The notes beneath the pieces were generated by a model. The model was given only the letters and a program-made list of their open reading frames with translations. It was not told the DNA's origin and did not search any database. Both the position numbers and the translations under genes were made by a program. A DNA stretch of 64,000 bases from Aegilops tauschii subsp. strangulata (lineage: Eukaryota; Streptophyta; Magnoliopsida; Poales; Poaceae): the NCBI RefSeq assembly GCF_002575655.3, contig NC_053037.3:48209242-48273241 (forward strand), read 5' to 3'. This document shows, piece by piece, positions 47,391 through 59,322 of this stretch (its first letter is position 1; the number at the start of each line of letters is the position of its first letter).

Positions 47391-47640
47391 TCACCACACT
47401 ACTGGATTACCATGTCAACATAACAAGCATAGATGAAGGGCAAAGAAAATCATTGTATCTATTTTGGTTAATGTGCATGGCATGTTGTTCATATCATCAG
47501 CCACATCAGTAAGATAAAACAGGAGATGTCAAGGTGCAAACGTGGGCTACTTCACCACACACTAGATTATAGATCCACAAAAACAAGCATACATATAGGG
47601 ATTATTGAGTAATGTGCATGGTATGAATAAGGAATTTGGT
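47391..47640. repeat. Duplicated segment (~155 bp) in the last large intron of gene 1
   Basis: TTCACCACAC(T)ACT and AACAAGCATA words near 47391 return near 47550, and TGTGCATGG near 47471 returns near 47613. The copies are diverged. Confidence 0.55.
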
Positions 47641-47934
47641 TTTACAAGTAAAACTTAGAACTTACGGTTCTTGCGAACATGCATTTTGGTAGAAACATCA
47701 AACTAAACAGCAGTAAACGATAGGGAGTATGAGCAAATTAAACAACAGTTGAGGATAAAGGCTTTAGAAGGACTGACTTACATTAACAGTTAACACCGGC
47801 TTTATAATGCCCTTCTCCATGTCAACGGAAGGATAACTCAAGAATTTCAGCACAGAATCTTCTTCATAAGCATTGCCAGTACTCTACATTTTGAGAGAGT
47901 AATTATAGATATGATAATACTGGAAGGGATAGAG

Positions 47935-48500
47935 GATAATGAAGATAAGATGCAGATTGATGCTACATAATCAACTACCAATCCCTGGAAGTACAAGCAT
48001 TACAGGACAAAATGTACTGACAAGAGCAATGGGCTACACTTCTGCACTAGCATTGTCTGTGTATTCTACTTGTTGGTAAGATTAAATATAGATCTGATCT
48101 TTTTTAGTAAATGGTGGGCGTGGGAGATAAGATGCAGAATGCTACACAATGAACCAGTCCCTCTTCCCATAATACAAGAGTGTTTTGTACATTGGTGTAC
48201 TATACAAAACGTTCTTATATTATGGGACGGAGGGAGTAGCTGTTAATGTAAGTACAGTGATAGACGACGTTCAGTCCTTACAAGAGTACTGCAGAGCTAA
48301 ACCTCTTCAAAAGCATTGGGTTGATTCTAAATTTCTGTAAGAGTCCATACGGATCTTATAATGTCCACCAAATGGACGATTACGAGGCTGACATGTGCAG
48401 TGATGCTACATAATCAAACAGCTATGAAAGTAAGTATGGTCATACATGGCAAGAGGTACTCACAAGAGCAATGCAGTGTGCAGTATAGTTGCGAGATTCT
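47935..48500 (-). repeat. Three tandem 35-36 nt exon-like cassettes in gene 1
   Basis: On the minus strand, cassettes at 48464-48498, 48282-48317 and 48022-48056 each end CTCTT followed by a donor-like GTGAG, GTAAG or GTCAG. They lie in repeated flanks marked by GATGCTACATAATCAA-like words near 48408, 48135 and 47955. Read in the second frame they spell related peptides (NYTAHCIAL, NAFEEV, NASAEV). Exon 6 starts with a similar NAYEED, so it may be a fourth, longer member. Confidence 0.6.
48157..48236. mobile_element. Stowaway-like MITE inside the cassette array
   Basis: About 80 bp with ends TCCCTCTTCCCATAATA and the complement of CTCCCTCCGTCCCATAATA. The right side is followed by TA; the left end has mutated. 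It split one of the repeat units. Confidence 0.85.
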
Positions 48501-50555
48501 GTGGTCCCTTGAGAAAGAATGTTCTTCTGCTAACAGTTTTCGTACAAGTGAGACATTAAGGCAAATGCAGAAATGTAGTTCAAATTGTGATGTGATATCA
48601 TAGACAGTACCTTACGCTGCAGCCGAGGCCAATGTGTAACAAGATTATTCCAGTCACCGTCGGATAAATGTAGCACCGCAGACTTTACAGAAATTTCGTT
48701 TAGAGGCTTGCCATGGAAGTGCGCTTGCCTCAGGTAAGAACGATACTTCATCAACGAGTGCTTGAAAAGCGCAACCAACCCTTGCTCGTCTTCACAATCC
48801 AGCTTGTGCCTCGCCTATTTAAAAGAATGAAATCTTGTGTCTTCTGTCAGCAAAAACATATGCAGTAATGACCATGAATAACATTAGTACATTACTTACG
48901 CGTAAGTTGCGGAGGAAGACTGGAAATTGTTCTGTGTCTGCGGTATAATCTTTCCATGAAGGAAAGATGCGCACAAAGTTCCTGACAACAATATAAGCTT
49001 CGTCTTCTAAACTGGGAAGAAATGGAACAGGGGTCTTATTTGTTGCAATTCAGGCTCTCTCTGGTTCGAAAAGGGATTTGGCAACTGGATTTGGTGTACT
49101 CTTTGCTGGAATGGGGGTTTTGCGTCGTAGAGCTGGTGCTATGTCAACTGGCATAATCATACTATTTGCTGCAGTTGGGGTCTACTGAGTTGGGGCATCA
49201 GAAATGACCAGTGTAGTAGGGCTAGAGTCTGCTAGAGTTGTGGTGTTTTGTGGGTCAGGTGATATTGCAACTACACCTAATGGGCTATTTGATTTATCAG
49301 TTGCCACTACCTTTTCCAAATACTTTGCTTGTGCTCCTCCACGATCAGCAATCACCCTCTTCCTTTTGAACGTCTGATACACAAGAACAACATTTGAATG
49401 GATAAATATGGTATGATGACAGATGGAATATGTACTAAAAATGGATAGGCAGGGCGTATTCACATACACGATGTGCAAACTAAGCTAATGGCTGTTCAAC
49501 AAAGTAGAAGCAATGGAAAGCATCAGTTGCAAGATATGTGCGACCAATGTAACCTTGGAAAGTTAGAGCAAGCACCTTGATGGGTGAATAAGATAGGGCA
49601 TCTTCCACTGACTCCTCCACTAGGGAGCTACATTGACTTAGGTCTCCCTCTAGCTCAGAATCACTGTTAGGATCATATTCTGAGCATGAATCTGTAGGAG
49701 GAGAGCGTTTGCACTGCATTGCATCCAGACTCGATTTCAGTCCCTTAATGCCAAGTTTGATAGCCATGGCACTGTTCTGCTTTATTCTTTTCATGCGCGC
49801 AAGCTCATAATCATTATGATGCTGTTCAGAATCTGAGATTCATGAAAACATAAAAAGTAGTCAGATTATCTATGAATGCATTGCGGATTCAACTCGAAGA
49901 GTGTCTCCCTATAAACCCCTGCATATGCAAAGTTCACCCCCCAATCGTGCTGACCAGACCACACATAGAAATACAAACCCCTTATGTCTCTATAACAGGC
50001 AGACACACATTTCAAAACTGAAGTAGGAACATTAGAATCATATGAAATTCGTATTTGAACAAATAAACGAAGGAATTATGAGTGGCATAATGTTTAGCTT
50101 CAAGGGTGCAGTGTTGGTAGTGCGACACAAAGCAAGTAGGCAGATTGTATTCCATGTAAAAGATCGAAACCTATGTAAAAGATGGAAATGACACTTTCTT
50201 TCTATACAATGCAGTGTTTGTTGCCCACACATGATGGAACAGATCACATACAGAAATACTATTCACTCATGTCTACGGTTCCAGTATTTAGAAACAGGGT
50301 GGTCCACCCTAAAAGAACATTGACAACAAATATGACAAGGCAAGCATAGATGTAGTGAATCAATCATTTACTTGTGAGCTTACTAGGACAAGTATACAGA
50401 ATTGTAACTGCAGTAAGAGACCGTCCAAAATCTGAATCAAGAAGTTTGTCTAGCACTTATTGTTTGCAACTAATCGACGTGAATAATTGGATATTATATC
50501 GAATGAGTGAGAAAGACAAGTAAAATTGTCAACAAACCTGGCTTGCAGTAGTAAT

Positions 50556-51563
50556 CTGGGTCAATGTCACTACGACCAACAATCCAAAATGACTAGTGTC
50601 TGTTCCGAGGGCCGGAATTTTGAAAACCCTGTGAACTTTACAGGTACTAAAGATTACCGAAATACATCTAAACCATTATGTGTAGGTAGCACTGAGCACA
50701 CAACAAACCCTAATAAAAGTCCTGCCTAATGAGTAATGAATCAATTAGAAAATGGGTGATGAGGAGTGGCTGCTGAGTGTTGAGGACGTATCTCAGGATA
50801 AATCGGGTTGGCTTGGTTGGTGCTGCACGCCTGAGCCCTGAACGGACTGGGAAGGTAGGCACGGCGGCGCGCCCGGGCAGCAGTGATGCTGTTGGGCGAG
50901 CGGCTCCTGACCTCCTATTAGTCCGGCATCTCCTCCTAGAGTCATGCCGTCCGGGGACGGCAAGTCGCCGGCGAGGCAGGCGGCTGGGGGCGAGTAGAGA
51001 TCGGAAGCGCGCAGCAGAACAGAGGGGAATCGGGGCCTGGGATGACCCAAAATCCCAGGGTGGGCCGGCCCACCGTGAGCACTCTGTAGAGATACACACC
51101 CGAGCGGCGAACATGCATTTTCGGAACTAATTTAGGAACATTTAGCTGACTAATTAAACAACTCTATTTTAATAATATCAGATTCGTATTTGAACAACTA
51201 AGCTTGTTTAGCTTGATGGGTGGAGCAGTGCTATTATGACACGAATTCTGATCGTATAGTGATCATAAAAGGGGGAAACTCTAAGCATATTTTTTAGCAA
51301 AAGAGGGTTTCCCCTCCGATTTCTATTAAAGAAACCACCACGGAACCAACATGATCAATCAAACCCTAAGCATGATCAATTAAACCGTATTATGACTGTG
51401 CCATGGCAGATTTGAAGCTGCAAATAGGAGAAATGATATTTAGCATCCATTGTTTGCTTCGAACTAAGAACTCAATTCTAAGAGCTGAAAAGAAAGTAGA
51501 GTAACCAAGTTAAGATCTATTTTCTGGTCGAGATCAAAAAGTTGAGGAGATATGAAGTACCAC
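50556..51563 (-). other. First long intron of gene 1 with a GC-rich patch
   Basis: The stretch 50780-51060 is GC-rich against an AT-rich background and has open frames on both strands, but no recognisable protein. It may be an alternative leader or an old insertion. Confidence 0.35.
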
Positions 51564-51613
51564 CTCTCTTGCGGTGCCGTGTAGGCATCGGGGGTGCGAT
51601 GGCTGTCGGTGGC

Positions 51614-52035
51614 TGACGGTGTCCTGGACTAGGGGGTACTCAACACGTCGTCTCCCGAACAGGTGTATCGGGCCAAGGACCCCCATGGCGGTTTACTCAT
51701 GGGCCTCTTTGGACAGCCCATGCCGCATACAAGGGAGACTCCACAAGACTTGGCGCTCAAGCCAAGGGCTCTCCAAAACCCTAGGCCTCCGGTGTGTTAT
51801 ATAAACCGAGGCCAGGCTAGTCAATGAAACATCTTATATTCATTAGATCAATCTCGTGGTAGATACATGTACTCTGTACTACACCCCATATGAATACAAT
51901 CAAAAGCAAGACGTAGGGTTTTACCTCCATCAAGAGGACCCGAACCTGGGTAAAATCCTGTGTCCATGTTACCATCGCTCCAAGACGCCTAGCTTAGGAT
52001 CCCTACTACGAGATACGCCGGATATTGAACCGACA
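51614..52035 (+). mobile_element. 5' LTR (422 bp) of the non-autonomous gypsy element
   Basis: Starts TGACGGTGTCCTGGACTAGG and ends TTGAACCGACA. A TTATATAAACC promoter box is near 51799. Confidence 0.95.
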
Positions 52036-52036
52036 T

Positions 52037-52054
52037 TGGTGCTTTCATTGAGAG
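52037..52054 (+). promoter_or_regulatory. Primer-binding site of the non-autonomous gypsy element
   Basis: TGGTGCTTTCATTGAGAG follows the 5' LTR by one base. It differs from the methionine-tRNA site used by the LARD element, so a different tRNA is used; I cannot name it from the sequence alone. Confidence 0.7.
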
Positions 52055-53760
52055 CCTGCTGGGTGATCGCCGCGGATCGATGGATGATCAGGTGATATTT
52101 TTTCAGTTAGATTTGTACCGTACAAATTATCTCCTTTGCAAAAATTTTGCTATCACGTCTGTGCAATTTTTGTCTGCGGCCAGATCGAGAATAAGAAATT
52201 CTGGGCAGCGGCTGTGGTGCAACCTGTACGAAAACAGCAGCACATGGTTGGAAGATTTGTGGCGGCCGAGGACCTGCCCACGCGGAGTAGTACAGACGGG
52301 CTGGCCGACAGGAAGATCGGCCGCAATATAGAGGGAGGTTCCATCCTTCCTTTTTATACTTATTTTTTAATGACAATCTTTTAGCTAGTGGTCTGTGCCG
52401 TGCGTGTTGACGTACTGGATTGACTTGACCCTAGCATGAGGAGTAGTACTATACTACTACTACTACTTGCTAACTCTCACATGAGATGCTAGATCTCCTG
52501 TTCCATATTGATTTTAATGTGATGACTAATGGCTACATCCCCCGCTATTGTTAGCAGTCAGCTTCCTCATACGAGTGCCAAGTTCAATGTATAATATTTT
52601 TCTTCGAGGAGCGAATTATTGCTTGGGCCAGTGTTGTTTTCTTTGCACAGCCGAGGAGGACGAACATGTCTGCCTACAGTCCACGCGAAGCAGCGCCCGT
52701 AGCTAAACATAAATTCAGCTATGCGGCAACCCACAGGGAGATCAATATTTCCTTCTCTTTATTAGGAAATCCTCATGTGTTATTCTTCCTAATAAATACA
52801 TAGAGTACAAATTATTTATGCCATTATGTTTTCTGTTCGGTTTGTACTGTTGTGTGTATAGATTGCATTACGGCCTATGTTCATGTCCATTGCTTGGCGA
52901 TACATCTGTTCCGGCCTCAATCTGGCCCACGTGTGATCCGGCCAAAGGGATAGTGCGGAGCCGTGCACTGATCAGAGCTCGGCTCGATGGCAGCACACCA
53001 CAGGGAGATTTATTTATTTTCTTTTTTAATTCAATACCTATGTAGTCGACCGCTGGTTGTCTTCTACTTTTTCCGACAAATACGCAGAATAAAAGTGCTA
53101 CTACGCATATCGAGGATTGGCTTTGCAGCATGTTCGGCATGGATCAGTTCGTTCGTTTGCTTCGGTCTACTACAGTCGTCGCTGCTGCCATTCAGGCAAT
53201 TGACTTAGATCGGGCCGCACTACCCCCTCGGCGTGGTGTCCTCATCGTCCACCTCCGTCGACCGAATTGTGTCATCGCCTTGGAGCGCTGCCCTGTGTTG
53301 GCAACCCCGCATCGTCGCTTCATCAACCTACTCGGCCGGAGATTCCAGTGTCACCCGGTGACCTGCTCCATCACCTCGGCTAGACTGGGGGCTTCAACTC
53401 TTCGGAGTGCCGAGCTCTTCGCTCGGCCACACCGGGCGTGGGGGCTGAGACCTTGTCCCGCACCAAGATCGGACCGCGTCATCAATGCCAAACACATTAA
53501 CCCGCTAAGTTGCTTTCATGCTCAAAAACTCCTAGTTTTAAATTTTTTTCGATTCGACCAAGCATTATACTTTTGTGGCAAAAAGTTGCTTGGGAAAAAC
53601 TTCCTTGTCATAACTTTGTTTGTGACACACAAATTCAAATACCCCGTTTATTCGGGGGCTTCCTTTATGAAGCCTTTCCTCTTGCATATGATTATACTTG
53701 TATGGCTTCATTCCTTGTTCGTGTATTACGCCACAATATGCACCATATTGACTTAAGTGT
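52055..53760 (+). other. 5' internal region without gag
   Basis: Short ORFs only. The longest (53130-53756) has no recognisable domain and changes composition midway. I see no coding gene here. Confidence 0.55.
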
Positions 53761-53764
53761 TCCG

Positions 53765-55960
53765 CAAGCTGGGTTGCCTTGCTCCTGTGTTTACCCCTAC
53801 GTTCCCAATTGTTCGGCTAGGGAGTCAAGGGAGCACCTCTGCGATTGTCACGATCGGGTCATCCGATCTCGGACCTCAGACTGGGTGAAACCGAAAGCTA
53901 GCGCTCTTATTGTTTTCAATCATGGTCGGCACACAACGGAACTCATGAGTACAAAAAAATCTATTGCACAAGTCTCATAGTAACAATGAGCAACCGAAGA
54001 AAGGTATCGGTGGGGGTACTATTTTCTTTGAAGATGCTTCTTACACTTCATCAATAATATAGCATAAGTTCCCTGAGCGCTCTTTGTCCGTTACAGCCTT
54101 ATGGCCTAATTGCCTGGTTATCGGAAACACCATCAATATTCTCGACAGGTGGAGTACATAACACTTTTCGGCCCTTGACCAAAGAGGGAGAAGCCGACGG
54201 TCGGTTAAGACGCGTTTAAAGTTCGGGTGAACACAGATATGATATAAGTACTTCGGTACATACAATCATTATACATAAAATTCTTTTACCGAAGTCACTT
54301 GGGGGCTCTTAAATTTATATGAGCTGTTTGATAGTAAACGTGTTTTCTTCTTGGTCGTTGCAAAGTCTTTTTCTACCGCTCCTTTTTCGACTCGAGTATA
54401 TGGTCGATAGCCGGATAGCATGTCTTCTCTCTAAAAGCCGCTCGAGTGTAGTTCGCTAAACTGGCTTCGGAGAAGTACTCCACCTTTGGGATAAGGAGCT
54501 TGAAGCCGTAAGCTGACCCGCGTGAAGTCTTGAGATCGGATGTGTAATGTTAAAGCATGACAGAAGCACAATTTTTTTTCAATTTTTGGATCGGCACCGA
54601 ACACTTGATCTTGCTCGGACGTCGAGTTTTTACTTTTGTTTTTTGGGTTTTCCAAGCTTATGGCACTTTTAAACTATTTGTGTGTTTCCAACATAAGTCT
54701 CACAGTGCAACGCCAGACACCTTTAGAGATTCGGCAAAAACATTCTCGGATATTGCTATATATGCATCTGTTTCGAATTGTGTCTTTGGTCAATAGTTGG
54801 GTTGCCCGGCTCCTGTGCTTGCCTCCTACGTTCCAGTTTGTTCGGCTAGGTGTGGAACGGGAGAACCACTGCGATTGTGCTTCCAGCTCGCATGGTTAAG
54901 CACCTCAGTGGAGAAAGCCGAAAACTGACTGTCACAATAAGCGCAAACTGGTCAGCGATCCGTTGACTGTGTTAAATGATGTGCCATTCATAACATTAGC
55001 CGAAGTGTTTGCGGCTTGACCTCGACTGTCGTCGAACACTAACCGGGGGCTAGTAGCTGGCCTCCCAACTTTAAGCTCCTATGACTAAGTGAAAGTTATA
55101 AAGCCCGCATATCTGATTGCCTCGTTTCCGCTAACACAACCGCCTTCGGGCACCAAGACGTCGGCTAAGGGTTGTTTGTTATTGCGGAAACACCCTTGCG
55201 TAGCATCTACAAGGGGGTGGAAGCTGACGATGGGCCACTTTCAACTGATAAACGGTCGCAACGTAGTCAAAATAAACATATCATCGGCGTTTGTATTTAA
55301 TATACGAGGGCTGCCTTCCGCAATCATCGTTATAAAGCCATAAATATGCATCAATTTGACTTAAGATTTTGGCCAAGCTGGGTTGCCTGGCTCCTGTGCT
55401 TACCCCTACGTTCTCGATTGTTCGGCTAGGTGGTAAAGGGAGCACCTCTGTGATTGTTACTACCGGGTCATCCGAGTTAGTACCTCAGACTGGGTGAAGC
55501 CGAAAGCTAGCAATCTTAAAGGATCACATTGGTCGGCAATGACGGAAGTGAAAATTTTGGTTCATTAATACCATAGAGTTCGGGAACTTTTCCCGAACTA
55601 AATCCTCAATATTTTCCTCCCACATTGATCGGAGGTGAGGTTTCATGATCATGATAGCATGACAACCCAAAGAAAGGAACTGGTAGCGGGACTATTCTCT
55701 TTGGAAGATGTTTCTTATGTTAAAATGTAATATAACATATCTCTCCGTGTACCTTTGTTTATAAAACCGTATGGCCGGATTGCCTTGTTTTCCATAAATC
55801 TTTGCCCTTATAACGGCTCTATAAAGTAGGAAAACACTCCTCGGCTACTGGCTGAAGAGGTTGAAGCCGATGGTCAGTCAACAAAGTTTTGTATAATACG
55901 GATTCGAGCAATAATGATGTAGAGTACTTGGATACATAGAATCATTATACATAATTTGTG
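53765..55960 (+). repeat. Diverged internal repeats, about 1.6 kb apart
   Basis: A block starting AAGCTGGGTTGCC with TGTTCGGCTAGG and GACTGGGTGAA occurs at 53768 and 55377, with a third, more diverged copy near 54797. The first and last copies are followed by matching blocks (CTTTG(G)AAGATG near 54028 and 55699; AATCATTATACATAA near 54264 and 55939). Confidence 0.8.
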
Positions 55961-56015
55961 ATTTTACGATAAATATTGATACTTAATTCGGCTACCCATG
56001 CCCGCATTAAGGCTC

Positions 56016-57119
56016 GGGGGCTACTGGGCTTCGGGCTTATTATTTACAAATATTAAAGGGGCACATCGACCCCCTGATCTGGTGTTACCACTCGACCAGT
56101 GTCTCGGGGGCTACTGCATTGCCTGATCAATGCAGAAAATTCAAAGTGCTTAGTGTTCGGCTTGACCGAAATATGGGCAAACACATCTTCGGACAACAAT
56201 AGGTACCATATGGACCTATCTGGCATCAAGCTAATATATTGCGGCAACTTCTCAAGACCCTCTTTCAAGGGCCCGTTCGCCGATCACTATTATCCCTAAT
56301 ATATTACACTGTGTTTCTATTCCTATGTATGCTGCCGAGCTAGGAGTTGATCCTCAGGCCGATTTCGCGCATCGACCTGAGTCTCAGGGGCTACTAGGAT
56401 CAGTGTTTTCATGTTTTCCTTTAGGTGCATCTCGGGTTTTAGACCGATACACACCTTGAGGGCTACTGGCTATATTTCTCGGCAGAGAATAAATTGCACC
56501 AATAAAAAATATTCACAAAAATCAGCCCGGAGTCGGGGTGGTGCACCACCTCGGAAGCAGTCCGGCGTAAAGCTCGGGAGCCAGTGGCTGGCTCCATAGA
56601 GGGCATTTCCGGCATTAAGCTCGGCTAAACTCCTTCAACTTTTTTGAACCAAGGTGATCTATGACACCTCAGATATAGTCTGGCGTTGGGGCTTGGATGC
56701 AGTCCAGCATTGGAGCTCGGCTATAACAAGACTCTTCAGATACAATCCGGCGTTGGAGCTTGGATACATTTCGGCGTTGGAGCTTGAAAGCGGTCCGGCG
56801 TTGGTGCTCGGCTGCAAAAGATACCTCGAATGCAGTCCAGCGTTGGAGCTTGGATGCAAGAGGACACCGCCGCACGGGAACAACTTCAAACCCGAGATGT
56901 GGCATAAAAAATAATAGTAAGGCATTGATAAGGGCCGAGTACTTAAAGGGGCTCCTCGGATACCCGACATATCAACTCTTCGGATTCACTTCGGCGATCC
57001 TCAAGATCGAAGATGAGGAGATTTGTTGGACCAGTTTTCAAGACCGGCGACCGAAGATGAAGAACAGTTCGGAAGAATCGAGGAGCGTCCCCAACTTGAA
57101 GACCGGTTTAGGGGGCTAC
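56016..57119 (+). promoter_or_regulatory. Repeated GGGGGCTACT motifs ending in the polypurine tract
   Basis: GGGGGCTACTG or close variants occur at 56016, 56106, 56386 and 56458, before the real tract at 57111-57119 that abuts the 3' LTR. Weaker forms lie at 53387, 53440, 53654, 54301 and 55045. The functional one is known only by its position at the LTR border. Confidence 0.7.
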
Positions 57120-57541
57120 TGACGGTGTCCTGGACTAGGGGGTACTCAACACGTCGTCTCCCGAACAGGTGTATCGGGCCAAGGACCCCCATGGCTGTTT
57201 ACTCATGGGCCACTTCGGACAGCCCATGCCGCATACAAGGGAGACTCCACAAGACTTGGCGCTCAAGCCAAGGGCTCTCCAAAACCCTAGGCCTCCGGTG
57301 TGTTATATAAACCGAGGCCAGGCTAGTCAATGAAACATCTTATATTCATTAGAACAATCTCGTGGTAGATACATGTACTCTGTACTACACCCCATATGAA
57401 TACAATCAAAAGCAGGATGTAGGGTTTTACCTCCATCAAGGGGACCCGAACCTGGGTAAAATCCCGTGTCCATGTTACCATCGCTCCAAGACGCCTAGCT
57501 TAGGACCCCTACTACGAGATACGCCGGATATTGAACCGATA
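57120..57541 (+). mobile_element. 3' LTR (422 bp) of the non-autonomous gypsy element
   Basis: Same length as the 5' copy with no indel. The final CA has changed to TA. Confidence 0.95.
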
Positions 57542-57546
57542 GTGGC

Positions 57547-59322
57547 GTTGAAGCAGATCTGCGATGGTAGACGGGTGCATCGGGGGATAAGTCCCGTTGC
57601 GGTGGAAGAGAAGGTCATGTGAGCGGCCCCGGCAAAGAGGACGATGGCGCCGATGAAGCGAGAGGACGTGATGCAAGGCTATTGGTCCATCGCCGTGGAT
57701 GAGAAACGTCCATCTCTAGCAGTGGATGATGCGGTCTTGGTAGGCGCTCCAGCATGGTGGACGATGGTGGCGATGGATGTGGTGGAGGATGGCGGTGATG
57801 GATGGGGTGCAGGACGGCGGTGATGGATGGGGTGGCGGACGGAGGCTGGTTTGGGGATGGTGTTCTAGCGCGGATGGTGTATGAATGGGAAAATGGAGGG
57901 AGAGGTACGGGGAACCAAGTTTTTGGGACGCGCCTGTCTGAAATATGGGAAAGTTACGAACTTAGCCCCCGTTTAAAATTTGGATGTCTCGTCGGTTGGG
58001 GATAGGACGGTAATCTCACATCTCGCCAATATTTGCCCAGAGCGATTTCGGGCGAGGAGAGGGTGGTTGGCACCCATGGTTGGCGCCCACGGTCTATGAA
58101 CGGGGCTAACAGGTAGGGCGGTTGTGTCACGTCTGAGTGAAGTTACAAACCTGCCCCTATTGAAAATATTTGCCTACATCGATTTTGGCCGAGTCGACTT
58201 TGTTTTGCCGCCCACCGTGTATGAATGGGGAAATGGAGGGAGAAACAGAGGTCTTTCGGATGAGCTTGAATCAAATGTGTTTTGCCGCCCATGTTTGGCA
58301 CCCACCGTGTTGGAATGGGCTCAGAGGCGGTCGTGTCACGTCTAATTGAAGTTACTAACCTACCCCTATTTAGAGCAGTGGAAATCGGGCCGATGGATTG
58401 TCCGTATAATGGGTAGACAGTAATTTCCATCTCCCAAACACTTGGCTTCGGGCAGCCGACGTGTGAGTGGACATTTTGCCGCTTCTTTCGAATTTTGGGA
58501 CAATAAGCATCCACGTTTACCCTGGAAACTAAATTTGAATCCATTTTGTATTCCTATATGAATCTTTATAAATCATTCTGTGTGTTTTTATATATCTTCA
58601 AGAGGACGACAAAGATGTATTCCACTGTCATATATGAATATGGTTTACAAATGCCGATACTCAAATTCAGAAGCTAGAATCCAGTTTAAGGTGAATTCGA
58701 ATATTTGGAACACTTCATGTCCAACTCAAATGTCACATGCAGCATAATGTGTACTCCCATTTAGATATGTACACAAGCGATGTATCGAGATTCAAATACC
58801 GAGTCAATCAACCAAGAATGTACAGAACTAACAGACATATAAACACTTATAGAGTATATGGATCAATAATATCAACTAACATACATAAGCCAGGCCGCTG
58901 TACTTCTTTTTGCTACAACAGCATCCTTTTTTAGCCAAACTACTACAGCATCTTGGCCCTTTCCGATGCGTGCCACTTATGGTCCATCTATACTACTATT
59001 ATTGTTGAATGCACATTCAGCCTGATTGGCATATTTGTAGGTATGTCACAGCAATCCAAATGAAATGTCCCCGAGTCTTATCAATTAATACATACTTGTG
59101 CTCAAATAAAATTACAAACAAAAAAACAAAAACAAAAAACAATTATTACATGATCTCTAAAACAAATGGTTTGATTGATTACATGAACAAACAAGACAAA
59201 GGTTATTCAATGATGGAAAGAACATTTCACCTATGATTTACCAAGTGGGAATTTAATTTCCTTTTTTCCTTCAGGACCTTAACAATGTGGTCAGTCTCAG
59301 CTTGCTTCGTTTTGAAATCCAG
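57547..59322 (-). other. Upstream region of gene 1 and spacer to gene 2
   Basis: 57547-57900 is GC-rich with GATGGTGG/GGCGATGG words and would be the leader of gene 1 before the gypsy insertion. 57900-58540 repeats CACCGTGTATGAATGGG and TGAAGTTAC-AAC-CCTGCCCC words two or three times. 58560-59320 is AT-rich with nothing recognisable. Confidence 0.45.

Larger units (their letters stand above)
46847..51588 (-). pseudogene. Gene 1: TNPA-like gene, seven exons, four in-frame stops
   Basis: Exons (minus strand, GT-AG borders): 51564-51588 (ATG, MPTRHRKR), 50538-50555, 49576-49832, 48900-49373, 48611-48814, 47782-47883 and 46847-47239 (TAA). The first three sum to exactly 100 codons, and all later exons are phase 0, which supports the model. 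It would encode about 490 residues: an acidic Ser-rich part in exon 3, a basic TFKRKR start of exon 4, a conserved block in exon 5 (LSDGDWNNLVTHW) resembling the DxWxxLVxxW region of CACTA TNPA, and a C-terminal coiled coil in exon 7. Stops lie at 49182-49184, 49050-49052, 47072-47074 and 46952-46954. The intron between exons 5 and 6 holds duplicated exon-like cassettes and a MITE. Exon 2 has a possible longer form with an upstream acceptor. Confidence 0.65.
51609..57546 (+). mobile_element. Complete non-autonomous gypsy element with GTGGC target duplication
   Basis: Two 422-bp LTRs (51614-52035 and 57120-57541) bound a 5.1 kb internal region, and GTGGC flanks both outer ends (51609-51613 and 57542-57546). 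I count 10 differences between the LTRs, about 2.4%. At 1.3e-8 substitutions per site per year this means roughly 0.9 million years. No gag or pol motif was found inside. The 3' half has repeated blocks and many GGGGGCTACT motifs. It sits 25 bases upstream of the gene 1 start codon, in its presumed leader. Confidence 0.95.

Noticed and set aside
50710..51130. Overlapping ORFs on both strands in the first intron of gene 1
   Set aside because: GC-rich patch open in several frames without a recognisable protein.
53130..53756. 208-codon ORF in the non-autonomous gypsy element
   Set aside because: No gag or pol motif, and composition changes abruptly midway; likely chance.
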